DNA from: Siphonodentalium dalli
Taxonomy: Eukaryota; Mollusca; Scaphopoda; Gadilida; Siphonodentaliidae
Reading direction: 5' to 3'
Length of the DNA stretch: 64,000 bases
NCBI GenBank assembly: GCA_032622095.1
Contig: CP136066.1
Coordinates: 197,646,816-197,710,815 of the forward strand
Positions 38,158 through 50,784 of the stretch are shown one piece after another. Within the stretch, counting starts at the first letter, position 1; each line of letters begins with the position of its first letter. Both the position numbers and the translations under genes were made by a program. Under the pieces are notes generated by a model, which worked only from the letters and a program-made list of their open reading frames with translations, ran no database searches and was not told the origin of the DNA.

Positions 38158-41100
38158 TTATTTAAAAGTGCCACGCCCACATATAACGCACGCTGCACCA
38201 ACAAAGTTCCACGCCCACTTATAACGCACGCTGCACTAACAAAAAGTGCCACGCCCACTTCTAACGGACGCTGCACTAAAAAGTGCCACGTCCACTTGTA
38301 ACGCATGCTGCTCTAAAAACAGCCACGCCCACTTATAACGCACGCTGCACTAAAAAAGTGCCACGCCCATATATAACGCACGCTGCACTAAAAAAGTGCC
38401 ACGCCCACTTATAGCGCACACTGCACCAAAAAAGTGACAGGCCCAATTATAACGCACACTGCACTAAAATAACGCACGATACACTAAAACAGTGCCACGC
38501 CCACTTATAACGCACGATGCACTGAAAAAGTGCCACGGCCTCTTATAACGCACATTGCACTAAAAAGGGCCCGGCCCACTTATAACGCACACGGCACTAA
38601 AACAGCCACGCCCATTTATAACGCACGCTGCACTAAAAATAGCCACGCCCACTTATAACGCACGCTGCTCCAAAAACGTGCCAAGCCAACATATAACGCA
38701 CGCTGCTCTAAAAAAGTGACACACCCACTTATAAAGCACGCTGCACTAAAAACAGCCACGCCCACATATAACACACGCTGCACTAAAACAGCCACATCCA
38801 TTTATAACGCACACTGCAATAAAAACAGCCACGCCCACTTATAACGCACGCTGCACTAAAAAAAGTGCCACGCCCACATATAACACACGCTGCACTAAAA
38901 CAGCCACATCCATTTATAACGCACGCTGCAATAAAAACAGCCACGCCCACTTATAACGCATGCTGCACAAAAAAGTGCCACGCCCACTTATAACACACGC
39001 TGCACTAAAACAGCCACATCCATTTATAACGCACGCTGCACTAAGAATATGCCACGCCCACCTATAACGCACGCTGCACGAACAAAGTGCCACGCCCACT
39101 TATAGCGCACGCTACACTAAAAAAAGTGCCACGCCCACTTATAACGCACGCTGCTCTAAAAAGTGCCCGGCCCACTTATAACGCACACGGCACTAAAAAG
39201 TGCCAGGCCCACTTATAACGCGAACTGCACCAAAAAAGTGACAGGCCCAATTATAACGCACACTGCACTAAAATAACGCACGATACACTAAAACAGTGCC
39301 ACGCCCACTTATAACGCACGATGCACTGAAAAAGTGCCACGGCCTCTTATAACGCACATTGCACTAAAAAGGGCCCGGCCCAATTATAACGCACGCTGCA
39401 CTAATAATAGCCACGCCCACTTATAACGCACGCTGCTCAAAAAACGTGCCAAGCCAACATATAACGCACGCTGCTCTAAAAAAGTGACACACCCACTTAT
39501 AAAGCACGCTGCACTAAAAACAGCCACGCCCACATATAACACACGCTGCACTAAAACAGCCACATCCATTTATAACGCACACTGCAATAAAAACAGCCAC
39601 GCCCACTTATAACGCACGCTGCACTAAAAAAGTGTCACGCCCACATATAACACACGCTGCACTAAAACAGCCACATCTATTTATAACGCACGCTGCAATA
39701 AAAACAGCCACGCCCACTTATAACGCATGCTGCACTAAAAAGTGTCACGCCCACCTATAACACACGCTGCACTAAAACAGCCACATCCATTTATAACGCA
39801 CGCTGCACTAAGAAAATGCCACGCCCACCTATAACGCACGCTGCACGAAAAAAGTGCCACGCCCACTTATAGCGCACGCTACACTAAAAAAAGTGCCACG
39901 CCCACTTATAACGCACGCTGCTCTAAAAGGTGCCCGGCCCACTTATAACGCACACGGCACTAAAAAGTGCCAGACCCACTTATAACGCGCACTGCATTAA
40001 ATAACGCACGATACACTAAAAAGTGCCACGCCCACTTATAACGCACGCTGCACTGAAAAATTGCCACGGCTTCTTATAACGCACATTGCACTAAAAGGGG
40101 CCCGGCCAACCTATAACGCACACTGCACTCAAAACAGCCACGCCCACTTATAACGCACGCTGCACTAAAAAAGTGCCATACCAACTAATAGCGCACGCTG
40201 CACTAAAAATAGCCACGCCCACTTTTAACACACACTGCACTAAAAAAGTTCCAAGCCCACATACAACGCACGCTGCTCTAAAAAAGTGACACGCCCACTT
40301 ATAAAGCACGCTGCACTAAAACAGCCACGCCCACTTATAACGCACGCTGCAGTAAAATAAGTGTCAGGCCCACGCTGCACTAAAAAGTGCCACGCCAACT
40401 GCACTAAAAAAGTGCCACACCCACTTATAACACACGCTGCACGAAAAACGTGTCACGCCCACTTACAACGCACGCTACACTAAAAAGTGCCACACCAACT
40501 GCACTAAAAAAGTGCCACACCCACTTATAACACACGCTACACTAAAAAAGTGCCACGCCCACTTATAACGCACGCTGCACTAAAAAAGTGTCACGCCCAC
40601 TTATAACCCACGCTGCACTAAAAAGTGCCACGCCAACTGCACTAAAAAAGTGCCACGCCCACTTATAACACACGCTGCACTAAAAAGTGCCGCGCCCACT
40701 TATAACGCGTGCCGCACTAAAAGGTGCCACGCCCACTTATAACGCACGCTGCACTAAAATCAGCCACGCCCACTTATAACGCACGCTGCACTAAAAAAGT
40801 GTCACGCCCACTTATAACCCACGCTGCACTAAAAAGTGCCACGCCCACTTATAACGCACGCTGCACTAAAAAGGTGTCACGCCCACTGATAAAGCACGTT
40901 GCACTAAAAAAAGTGCCACGCCCACTTATAACGCACGCTGCACTAAAAAGTGTTACGCCCACATATAACGCACGCTGCACAAAAAAAGTGCCACACCCAC
41001 TTATAACGTACGCTGCACTAAAATCAGCCACGCCCACTTATAACGCACGCTGCACTAAAAAAGTGTCACGCCCACTTATAACCCACGCTGCACTAAAAAG

Positions 41101-41545
41101 TGCCACGCCAACTGCACTAAAAAGGTGCCACGCCCACTTATAACACACGCTGCACTAAAAAAGTGCCACGCCCACTTATAACGCGTGCCGCACTAAAAGG
41201 TGCCACGCCCACTTATAACGCACGCTGCACTAAAAAGGTGTCACGCCCACTGATAAAGCACGTTGCACTAAAAAAGTGCCACGCCCACTTATAACGCACG
41301 CTGCACTAAAAAAGTGTCACGCCCACCTATTACGCACGCTGCACTAAAAAAGTGCCACGCCCACTTATATCGCACGCTGCACTAAAAAAGTGTCACGCCC
41401 ACTTATGAAGCTCGCTGCACTAAAAACAAGTGCCACGCCCACTTATAACGCACGCTGCACTAAAATCAGCCATGCCCGTTTATAACGCACGCTGCACTAA
41501 AAAAGTGCCACGTCTATTTATAACGCACGCTGCACTAAAAAGTGC
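38158..41545 (-). repeat. 38-bp-type satellite, inverted block
   Basis: From TTTATTTAAAAGTGCCACG onward the same monomer runs in the opposite orientation (GCCACGCCCACTTATAACGC, ACGCTGCACTAAAA) for about 3.4 kb, roughly 90 units. A multi-monomer variant block repeats at about 38461, 39265 and 39994. A different block, marked by GCCACGCCAACTGCACT, repeats near 40390, 40490, 40630 and 41105. Confidence 0.9.
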
Positions 41546-42074
41546 ATATTTATAGCAACCACTATAGGTTTAGGCGTGAATGACGTCACTAATTTTTACA
41601 ATACCATGAAACATAATTTCGGCGCGATCTGGAGCGGCGTACAAAATAGGGGTGAAAAATCACGTGACTTCCGGTCGTGTATTGCTATTGAATTGGTAAT
41701 TGGTATCCCCTCTGGGGGCAATTGATCTCCCAAGGAAATGGTCAAATCACGGAATCGGCAGTGGACAGTGGGATGATTATGAATTTAGCAACTTCAGTTT
41801 TTCCGAACAATTCCTATGTGATTTAGGCCTATACATTAGTTTCATTTTGACCAATTTCGTTGGTTAGCTGAACGAAAACCAGCGAAGACGTCATGACATG
41901 CTATATGACGTAATTTACGTCATTTGGCTGTGGGCCAGAATCCAGACCAATTTGGTCTCCACCGGAAAGACTGATTTCACATGACTGGACTAGACTCAAT
42001 TATATATACACATACACGCTTTATTTACCACCTGGATACTGCCAATGCGCGTACTCGGCTATGAAATTGGCGCC
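41546..42074. other. Anonymous region between satellites
   Basis: No gene seen. A TGACGTCA palindrome (CRE-like) is near 41581 and a CACGTGA word near 41662; functional meaning unknown. Confidence 0.35.
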
Positions 42075-42720
42075 TTCAGGTCGGCGCAATGTCGTTCCAC
42101 CACACTACAATTTCGCTCCTGTGCAGAGCAATGTCGCCGTACCACAGTGCAATTGCGCTTGAGTGCAACGCAAAGTCGCCGCAGTGCAATTGCGCTTGAG
42201 TGCAGCGCAATGTCGCGGCATTGCAGTGCAATTGAGCTTCAGTGTAACGCAATGTCGCTGCACCAGTGCAATTGCGCATCAATGCAGAGCAATGTCGCCG
42301 TACCACAGTGCAATTGCGCTTGGTGGAGCGCAATGTCGCCATACCGCAGTACACATCGCACCAGTGCAATTTGCGATTGAGTGCAGCGCAATGTCGCGAC
42401 ATCATAGTGCAATTGCGCTTGAGTGCAGCGCAATGTCGCGGCATCGCAGTGCAATTGCGCTTGAGTGCATAGCAATGTCGCGACATCGCAGTGCAATTGC
42501 GCTTGAGTGAAGCACAATTTCGCCGCACCACAGTGTAATTGAGCTTGAGTGCAGCACAATGTCGTTGCAATACAATGCTAATGTGCTTCAGTACATTGTA
42601 CTGTCGCTGCAGTTTTATGTAATTGCGCGTCATTGTAGCGCAAATTTCGTTGCAACGCAGCGAAATTGGGATGCTTTTCTATTTAGTGCAATGCAGCGCA
42701 ATCGTGACCACTGTGCAATT
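42075..42720 (+). repeat. 42-bp minisatellite
   Basis: About 15 units carrying GTGCAATTGCGCTTGAGTGC and GCGCAATGTCGC. Unit length 42 is divisible by three, so several frames stay open on both strands; the frames at 42045-42633 are by-products. Confidence 0.9.
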
Positions 42721-43757
42721 GTGTCCATTAGCGCAATAGTCAGAGCGTGTGTATTTGGCCGCCGAAACCACGCTGGTACTCGCTCGTTGGTTACAGTGTG
42801 CTCGCTGGATCGCTTATTCACAGCGCAATTTCGCTTAATCGCATCGCAATTTTAGTTAAGCACAGCGCAATTTCACTTGAATGAAATTGTTTGTAATTAG
42901 TTTAGTAGTCCAATGCGTGTGCATGCATGGTCTGTAGGCATTATGAATTATCATACATATAAATATAATGATAACCGTTTTCGCAAAAGATATATGCGAA
43001 AATAACACAACGCAAACGTGCCTACTTCAGAATCAAATTACTCCAGTTAAATAGCCAAGAGTGTTCCATTTCGTGCGTTGCGCCGGTGTTTAGTTATGGC
43101 GTTTTGTAATAATGCGCTCGACTCAACTGCGTTTAATTTCCCTCCAGACAAATTGATTAACGAATATTCCCCCTAATAGGCGGACAACAGATTCAATAAA
43201 TTCCCGTCTCGCAAAGAATTGGCCGCACAGAAATTTCAGCGGCATATCATTTCGCGCGAGATATATAATTGAACCAATCTACCCTAACAAGGGGACAAGC
43301 TTCGCGGTTTGAGTCGCGCGAAAGCAATTGGCCGGCTGTCGCTAATGTAATTCAACATAGGCTCGCAGGGTTTTTTTTTTAAATGTTTTGTCAGCGTTGT
43401 CGTTAGCCATGAAGAACGATTCCGTGTCCATCTTAACATGGGTCGACGTGCTGGCAGAAGTTGAGATGGGACCTCAACCAAATTTTTGTCAAGTTGATGT
43501 GGGGGGGGGGGGGGGGGGGGCTTATATGACCTTGACACTAAAATGACCTTGACCTCTGTTGAAAGACATCTCACTTAAAGGGCCATTTTGCTAGACATGT
43601 GTTGCGATGTACACGATTATGTCACTATTCAGGGGCCTCGTATAGCTACCGTGATAAATATACCAGTATCAAGGAGGCTCCTACATGCCTGAGTCTGTAT
43701 CTGACGAATAGAAACATGGGACTACGATATCAATATGAACTTGACCTCCATGGAGAA
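42721..43757. other. Anonymous region with 20-nt G tract
   Basis: GCGCAAT words thin out to about 42880. A pure G run lies at 43501-43520. No gene recognised. Confidence 0.4.
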
Positions 43758-44311
43758 TCTAATATATATTTTGGGACTTTTGTCTGTTTGTCTGTTTGTC
43801 TGTTAGCTATGGCCGGGAAAACTGCGGGACGGATTTTGACGAAATTTGATATCTAGGGGTACTTTTGTCCGTGGATTGTCTTGGACGGGTCAAAGCGTGA
43901 CCCGATTTGACCTCGACCTTCAAAATGGTCATTCAATGTCAAATATGGTAAAGCTGGCGGTTTTCGACGACATTTGATACCTATGTGTACTTTTGTCCGG
44001 GGAGTGTTTTGGACGGGTCAAATCATGACCCCGACTTGACCTCGACCTTCAAAATGGTCAATGCAAGGTCAAATCGGGTAAAGCTAGCGGTTTTCGACGA
44101 CATTGATACCTAGTGTACTTTTGTCCGGGGAGTGTTTTGGACGGGTCAAATCGTGACCCCGACATGACCTTGACCTTCAAAATGGTCAATTCAAGGTCAA
44201 ATCTGGTCCAATTTCGCATGTGACCGTGTCCTTACTCATGTACGCTCATATAGTCATGTTTCTGGCAAAGAAATCCCTAAATAGCCCGGACGAAGTCGGC
44301 CCACCAGCTAG
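43758..44311 (+). mobile_element. Helitron-like element, family A, complete copy
   Basis: Host A at 43757, TC start, head TCTAATATATATTTTGGGAC, a TTTGTCTG microsatellite, and three body modules each carrying GTACTTTTGTCCG and GGACGGGTCAAA. The 3' end has a CCCGGACGAAGTCGG hairpin, CCACCAG, CTAG at 44308-44311 and host T. 554 bp, no protein. The best reference copy in the window. Confidence 0.8.
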
Positions 44312-47024
44312 TAACATAGAAGACGAGTGAAATTGTGGGTAAAATCGCGATTTGGAGATGCGCATGTTAACGGGAGCTGTTTATTGAATACAATGTGTTC
44401 TGTCTCGTGTCACAGAGACCAGACCCAGTGAACTATATGACATACATCGTGCCGCCGAGACCTACCATATTCCACAAATACAAGTAACATGCACCATGCC
44501 CGTTCTAACTGGGATGATGCTTAATTCGGCATCGAGAATGTTCCGAGTGAATTACCTCCAAAAAAAAGTAACTGGATCCGACAAAGCATCGCATGTGGTT
44601 GCGCCGCGACGTGTCACGTATGATCATATTATACATTTATATATGCGTATAGAGATATATACATACTTCTTAAAAAAAGGCTTCCTTTAAAGTGCTTGAC
44701 TTATTGATATATACATTAATACATCGTACCTATCTATATAATAATACCATATGATATACATATATCATTGTGTATTATTATATGTGTAGATACATATAAT
44801 ACATACATCTATATATCATGTACACATACATGTACATACTGTGTAACACTGATACTGTATTCAGACAAAATTTCCGGCTACAACCATTGACCAAGCAATC
44901 TTAACCAAATGTTTAGCATTTAAATTGCCATTGCGAGCGCTTTGTGAATACTGAATAGAACCTGGTGTGAAATCACTATTGCGAGGGCTACGAGCAATTT
45001 GCCCTTCCACATTAAAATCATCATATCACCATGCATATATGGCATCAATAGCTCGCAGACGAGTGTGGCTCGCCACACAGTAGTATTCCAACCAGGCTCT
45101 GCTCATGATTCAAAGAACTGGATAATTTTACATGCATACCCTTGTCAAATTAAATAACCAAGGCCTAACTTGCACTGATGAAAAACATGTCTTCCTGATT
45201 GACAATGCTATTCACATGTTGCCTTGATAATAATATTCATTATTCACATGTTGCTTCACTGCTGGCTTCATGACAAATGGTAAAATGTTGGAAATTTTAT
45301 CCCATAAAAAGTAATAATCGTGCTAAAACTGACAGTCAGGGACTATTTCAATACTGTGCTTATTTTTACGAAACCAGCTGGAAAATAATAAACCAAATAT
45401 TATTAGTGCAGTATGCGTTATAAAGCTGAACGCTCTTTGTGTGTGTTTTCGCTGTCACTGTCATCCAACGGTATAAGTCAACATATCGTGCAAATAGGTT
45501 CATCAAGCGACTAAATATTCACATAGGTTCATATTGGACTTATTTGATTCTGCAATAAGCCCATATAGGACAAATGCCTGTTATTCCGTTCAATAACGTG
45601 GGTCGCAGCGAAAACACATTATAAATATATATGAATATTATATACATCTGTGTTAAAAATTGAATGGGAAGAGAAAGGAGGCAAGTGTGCAAAAAAAAAA
45701 AAAAGCTGAGTTACATGACCTCAAATTATTGCATTGCTATTTCTAAGTATAAAATGCCATAAAACATGTTTTGCTTCCATGTTTTTGTGCAAATACACAA
45801 AAAATATTACATTTTTCACCATAAAATGTATTTCCAAGATAAAAAGTAGTTCATATGTCAATGCATTATATATTTCTATGCCTCCTTTCTCATATCGTGC
45901 ATATTAGCACTATTATTTAGTCCTTAAACACTTATTTGATTCTGTAGGTTACACTGGTGTAAATCTGGTTCGGAGTGACATCTAGCGGATATATAGGAGA
46001 GCATAAAATAGACACTGGGTCCTGATTGGCCAATAGCCTTGAGTTTTTTAGCACAAAAAATACATCACACCTCTTCCCTATAATTTCCCAAAGGTAAAAT
46101 AGCCACTGGCACAGGAATTAACCCTTTGTAGTAGTGCAGTTTGAATTTTTTGGAGTGGTCTAAAGTATGACATTATTTTTTTAGTGCAGTTCTGACACAA
46201 GTAATTTAAAGGTAAATTCCCTGCTAGATGGATACGATTTATTTTACCTAGAAAGTTTCCGCAAATGTCAATCTTTCAGATTTAAATAAAATGTTTGACC
46301 TGGGATTTATATTGTAAACAGTATATGGCTATATGCTAAAACATTTGAACTCAAGCCCATGGAAAATATTTACAAAGGGCAAAAATGAGCTATTTTGCAT
46401 TTTTTTATCCATGGGAGTCACTTTAAGGTGTTTTGAGGCATTTTTCACAGCTTGGTCTTTTAGTCCACCGAATCTCTAATTCTTGCTGCTGATGTGTCTT
46501 CTTTCATTAATATCAGCCCAAAAAAATACTATTATTTTTGATAAAAAATGTCAATTTTTCAAGGAATTTTCAGAATTTATCAAGGAGTCACATGATGATG
46601 AAATACCCATGACATTATCAAGTTAATGACACACATACCAATTGTTATAAGAAGCTAAACTAACAAGTATTTTGGATTTTACAGCCAGTGATGTACAGGT
46701 ATAACCGTATATATCATGAACGTGTGTCATTTCCACTGGTGGGTATGGTCATTGGAAAGTTAATAGCACTAAAACTTGGATACATTTAAGAAAATGATTC
46801 AGTACTTTGACGAGAGCATATCTGTGTTCAACTAATTCAATATACACCCACACCCAGTTATTTGGATCACCCTTGCAGACCTGAAAATGCCATATTTTAG
46901 TTTCCTATGTGCTGGTAAAGCCACTGTGCTTGATGGTTAGCTGATCAGATCTGGACTCACTGACCTCACATAACCAGAAATTCTTTCATGGAAAGAATCC
47001 TGTACCACTAGTCTTCCATAGCTG
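44312..47024. other. Anonymous region, AT-rich part at 44640-44830
   Basis: No gene recognised. Contains TA/TATACA-rich low-complexity DNA (44640-44830), an AAAGAGCGTT motif on the minus strand (45429-45438) and an A run at about 45690. Confidence 0.4.
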
Positions 47025-47765
47025 ATCCAATGGTGACAAGACCACTTTCGCAGATTGCTGCTTCCCGCGGTCAAGTCGCTCGGTATATATTTACTGGATT
47101 CAGGCCTTGAAATCTTAAGGCGGGCTGGCGGGCTGCCCGCCTACAGCCCGCCTAGAATTTTCCAAGGTGGGCTTTTTATAGCCCGCCTCGTCAACAATAG
47201 GAAATTTATTAATTTATTTCATCGGGTTTTACGGCATCGAAATTGAAGATTTAAATTGTACAGTGTGCACATGCGTGATCTCTGCAACAGATGGTAATAA
47301 TGTCAAATGCGGAATCATTAAATTCCGGAAAAAAATATTCCGTAAATCAGATCTTTTGATTGATTCTCACACATTTTAAGGACAAAATAAATTATTTCTC
47401 TTCATAAGATTGAGCTTACAATACATTTCACTGGATAAAAGCAACATATAACTGTGGATAGTGAGAACCAAATGTCATCGTCTCGATTTAGTTCAACCTT
47501 TCGTTCCGTTTCCTGTTCCTATCAGAGAAAATTGTATATCACAATTTAAATCGATAATTTTCTCACTTCGATTAATAATCTTAATATATGAGCTAATGTC
47601 TCCAAGTTATCAATCACTGTGGTGAATATTCTTGTTTACAATGTTATTAAATTATTAAAGTTGAGAAAATATTCTCTATGTCCCAAATTGCAAACATCCA
47701 GTAAATCTACACCGAGCTACTTGAAGCAGCAATCTGCGAAAGTGGTCTGGTCATCGGTGATGGAA
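47025..47765. repeat. Inverted repeat, arms of about 70 bp
   Basis: 47025-47100 (with AGACCACTTTCGCAGATTGC) pairs with 47693-47765 (GCAATCTGCGAAAGTGGTCT). The left arm ends exactly where the hAT-like terminus at 47101 begins, so two repeats are nested or share a border. Confidence 0.6.
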
Positions 47766-48254
47766 TATGGATTACTTTGACAAATAAAACAGTCATTTGT
47801 AACTGTATTCAAGTGTACATATACTGGATTTAATATGCCACTTGATTGTCTATTCTATGTAACATTTCACATTGTAGAAAATGCTTTAAACATCGACAAA
47901 CTCACCCAATTTCGTTGCATGGGTTGGACACCGACTGACAAATTGTTGAGTACACACACTCTTACGTTTTGTTTGTGGTTTATTTTAATTATCATAACAT
48001 ATACAACATAATTAATTATTCACCATACCATACTGTTGGGGATTTGACATTCACAAATCTGGACATTTTTTTTTCTAATAACAAAATTAATTTAGATGAA
48101 GTTAAACGTCAAAAATAGACACACTAAGGACAGTAGTAACTAATTAAGGTATAAAAAATCATAACTGTAAAAGTTGAGGAGGGCTATAGCCCTCCTAGCC
48201 AAATCTAGGAGGGCTATTAATAGCCCTCCTGGATTTTCTAGACCGCCAGCCCTG
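47101..48254. mobile_element. hAT-like element candidate
   Basis: Left end CAGGCCTTGAAATCTTAAGG. Right end on the minus strand CAGGGCTGGCGGTCTAGAAA. CAGGGCTG-type termini are typical of hAT transposons. Each end is followed by its own G/C inverted box: GGCGGGCT...AGCCCGCC on the left and AGGAGGGCT...AGCCCTCCT on the right. No transposase and no 8-bp target duplication seen, so it is non-autonomous and the call is tentative. Confidence 0.45.
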
Positions 48255-49200
48255 CTTATCGTGTGATGATCGCGCTGGGTCATTCGGCCGCTATTAACCA
48301 GAGGAATGATCGGAGATACCTTCAAACATTAGGCAAAATTATGCAAACCTTAGGTTGTTTTATGATAAAAGATAAAAGCAGTTTCTGAATATTGTTACTG
48401 ATAATGACTCAAATAGTAACCAAGTGATTAAGTTGCATGATTGTGTCAACTAAATATAAACCTCAACGTTTGCGATTTCTGACTTCGGATGGAGAGCGGT
48501 GATGCCAGAGGTCACGTCCTGAACCAAAACCTTACTTATTTCAGTAAATACATACGATTAATGTTGAGATAGGCTATTTTATAAAGTATCCAGCGGCTCT
48601 CGGACACGTATGCCGGGTGATGGATGGTACATCAGCGGCGAATCAAAGTTTTTTTCTATACTCAGCATGCAAGATGAATTTTTACTTAAAAGATGATCTA
48701 TCTCTTCCCGCGGTGCGCCCAATAACAATATTGTTATAGTCGTTTCAAATTTTGATGTCGACCTAAAAGCATTGCAATGTTCTTTTTAAATAACAATAGA
48801 TGTCTCACTAATTGTTTGCCTTTTTTCACAACGAAAATAGAATATTAGCTTTGAACGTTTCATAGTACAGTTCAACACTTTTGTCTGAATGAGTACAACT
48901 TAACCGCCACAAGACTGGCCATGTATTATAGTAGGTAAACGACATTTTGATGTGACTGCAACGCAAAAATAATGCAGAAAAGGCATAAATCCAGAAAAAG
49001 AATACCCTGTCGGGGTAAGGACACGTGCAACAACTCTTCAAACATCATTATATGTGGAGCCTAAACATCCCAGTTCTTGCGCGATGCACTCTAAATCACG
49101 TTGGGTAAAATGTTACCCAACAAAATTCGTTCACCACGCTAAATGTTGGGTAAATTTATTGGTAACAATTTACCCAATATTAATTTCCCTTCTGCGTTGG
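48255..49200 (-). mobile_element. Dispersed repeat of about 1 kb, copy 2 (inverted)
   Basis: Reverse complement of 6280-7243, collinear with small indels. It starts at CTTATCGTGTGATG directly after the hAT-like end and runs into the TTTACCC-rich zone next to the TTAA MITE. Confidence 0.6.
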
Positions 49201-49221
49201 GCGATCTTTTGTACCTGTAAA

Positions 49222-49532
49222 TTAACCCTTTACCCAACAGAAGGGCCCTGTGCCAATGCATTCTCTTATATATGCGAGTCGACCATAGGTCGCCTCGCAT
49301 ATATAAGAGAATGCATTGGCTTAACACATTAAAAATTATAAAATTGTTAAAGAATGTAAGAAAAAATGGTAAAAAGTGTTAAAAAAAGATTTTTTTTAGG
49401 CCAATGCATTCTCTTATATATGCGAGGCGACCTATGGTATTTGTATGGTTCTATTGAGGCAGACCGAAGATATTTTAGGCTGTTGAAGCTTTATTTGGCC
49501 GGTTCTGGCCGGTTTGTTGGGTAAAGGGTTAA
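49222..49532. mobile_element. piggyBac-like MITE with TTAA ends, copy 1
   Basis: Begins TTAACCCTTTACCCAACA and ends with its exact complement before TTAA at 49529-49532. TTAA target sites and CCCTTT termini are piggyBac hallmarks. A 67-bp palindrome is at 49253-49319 and a half copy at 49401-49437. The right third matches, inverted, 57840-57930. Confidence 0.7.
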
Positions 49533-49535
49533 TAT

Positions 49536-49640
49536 TGGGTAAATTGTTACCCTGCGTTGAGTAAAAAACATTGCCCAACATTCACGTGGTGCTATATGCG
49601 CAATGCACCATTGTGGGTAAAATTGCTCGCGTTTCACGAC
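49536..49640 (+). repeat. Fragment of the 1-kb dispersed repeat
   Basis: TACCCTGCGTTGAGTAAAAA, then CATTGCCCA, as at 6283-6345. It lies in opposite orientation to 48255-49200, so the MITE is flanked by inverted pieces of the same family. Confidence 0.5.
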
Positions 49641-49834
49641 GAACGATTTGATTGCCACTAATAGGTAAACATTAAGGCCACATGGCGATAACAATTTACG
49701 GAAATAATCTCAGAATCTTCTCCAACACTGTTTTTTGTGAGTTTTGTTGAAAGTCCGAAACAGTAATCACAAGAAAACTAAGATGCATGCATCAGGTCGG
49801 CCGTGAACTATCTACCATAGAATTGTTGTAGCTA

Positions 49835-50221
49835 TCGATTATACATTTTGAAACACCTGTCTGTATGTATGTATGTATGTATGTGTGTATGCGTGAATGC
49901 ATGTGTGTATGTGTTATAGACTCTAACACTGCTCGAATTTGGTATTTAACGTGTCAACTTGACCTCGCTCATAGGCATGTTTCTGGACCTTGACCGATCC
50001 GACTAAAAAATTGTGTGTAGGACTACTTCGATCCCGGGAGCAATATGGACGGGTCCAATTTCACGTGGGACCATGTTCTCGAACGTGCTGATATAGGCAT
50101 GTTTCTGGACCAATTGAACAATAGTTTGGCCAGACGCTGTATATACTGGGTACTGTCCAGATGGAGGCGATCACAAAAAAAATCCCTAACTAGCCCGAAC
50201 GAAGTCGAGTACATCAGCTAG
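49835..50221 (+). mobile_element. Helitron-like element, short family A relative
   Basis: Host A, TC start (TCGATTATACATTTTGAAAC), TGTA microsatellite, hairpin CCCGAACGAAGTCGAG, CATCAG, CTAG at 50218-50221, then T. 387 bp. Confidence 0.65.
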
Positions 50222-50723
50222 TTTAATATATATTTTGGACATTTGTCTGTCTGTTTGTCTGTTAGCTATGGCCGGGAAAACTGCCGGACAGATTTGACGA
50301 AATTTGATACCTAGGGGAAATTATTTCCAGGGAGTATTTTGGACGGGTCAAATCTTGATCCCGACCTGACTTTGACATTCAAAAAGATCAATTCAAGGTC
50401 AAATCTGGTAAAACGGAAGTATTTCAACGAAATTTGATACCTACTGTTACTTTTGTCCCAGGAGTGTTTCGGGTGGGTCAAATCATGACCCTGACCTGAT
50501 CTTGACATTCAAAATTGTCAATTCAAGGTCAAATCGGGTATAAAACCGGGCGGATTTCGACGGGTACTTTTGTCGTGACTTTTGTCCGGGGAGTGTTTTG
50601 GACGGGTCAAATCGTGACCCCGACATGACCTTCACCTTTAAAATAGTCAATTCAAGGTTAAATCGCGCATTTCTCCGAAAATCAGAGGGGAACATCCCGG
50701 ACGAAGTGGGGTCCACGAGCTAC
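50222..50723 (+). mobile_element. Helitron-like element, family A, abutting copy
   Basis: Starts TTTAATATATATTTTGGAC right after the previous CTAG, contains the family A body, and ends at CCCGGACGAAGTGGGG with CTAC in place of CTAG. Another end-to-start junction. Confidence 0.65.
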
Positions 50724-50784
50724 TATTATATATTTCTAGATTTAGTTACAAACTAAATACCTGTATATTGTACAAAGAAATGTT

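Noticed and set aside
40724-41143. 139-codon frame with RPLITHAALKSATPTYNARCTKK repeats
   Set aside because: It is the 38-bp satellite read in frame; frames of the same style occur on both strands throughout 36.7-41.5 kb.
42045-42633. 185- and 111-codon frames rich in QCR/ALKRNC
   Set aside because: Products of the 42-bp minisatellite, whose unit length keeps all frames periodic.
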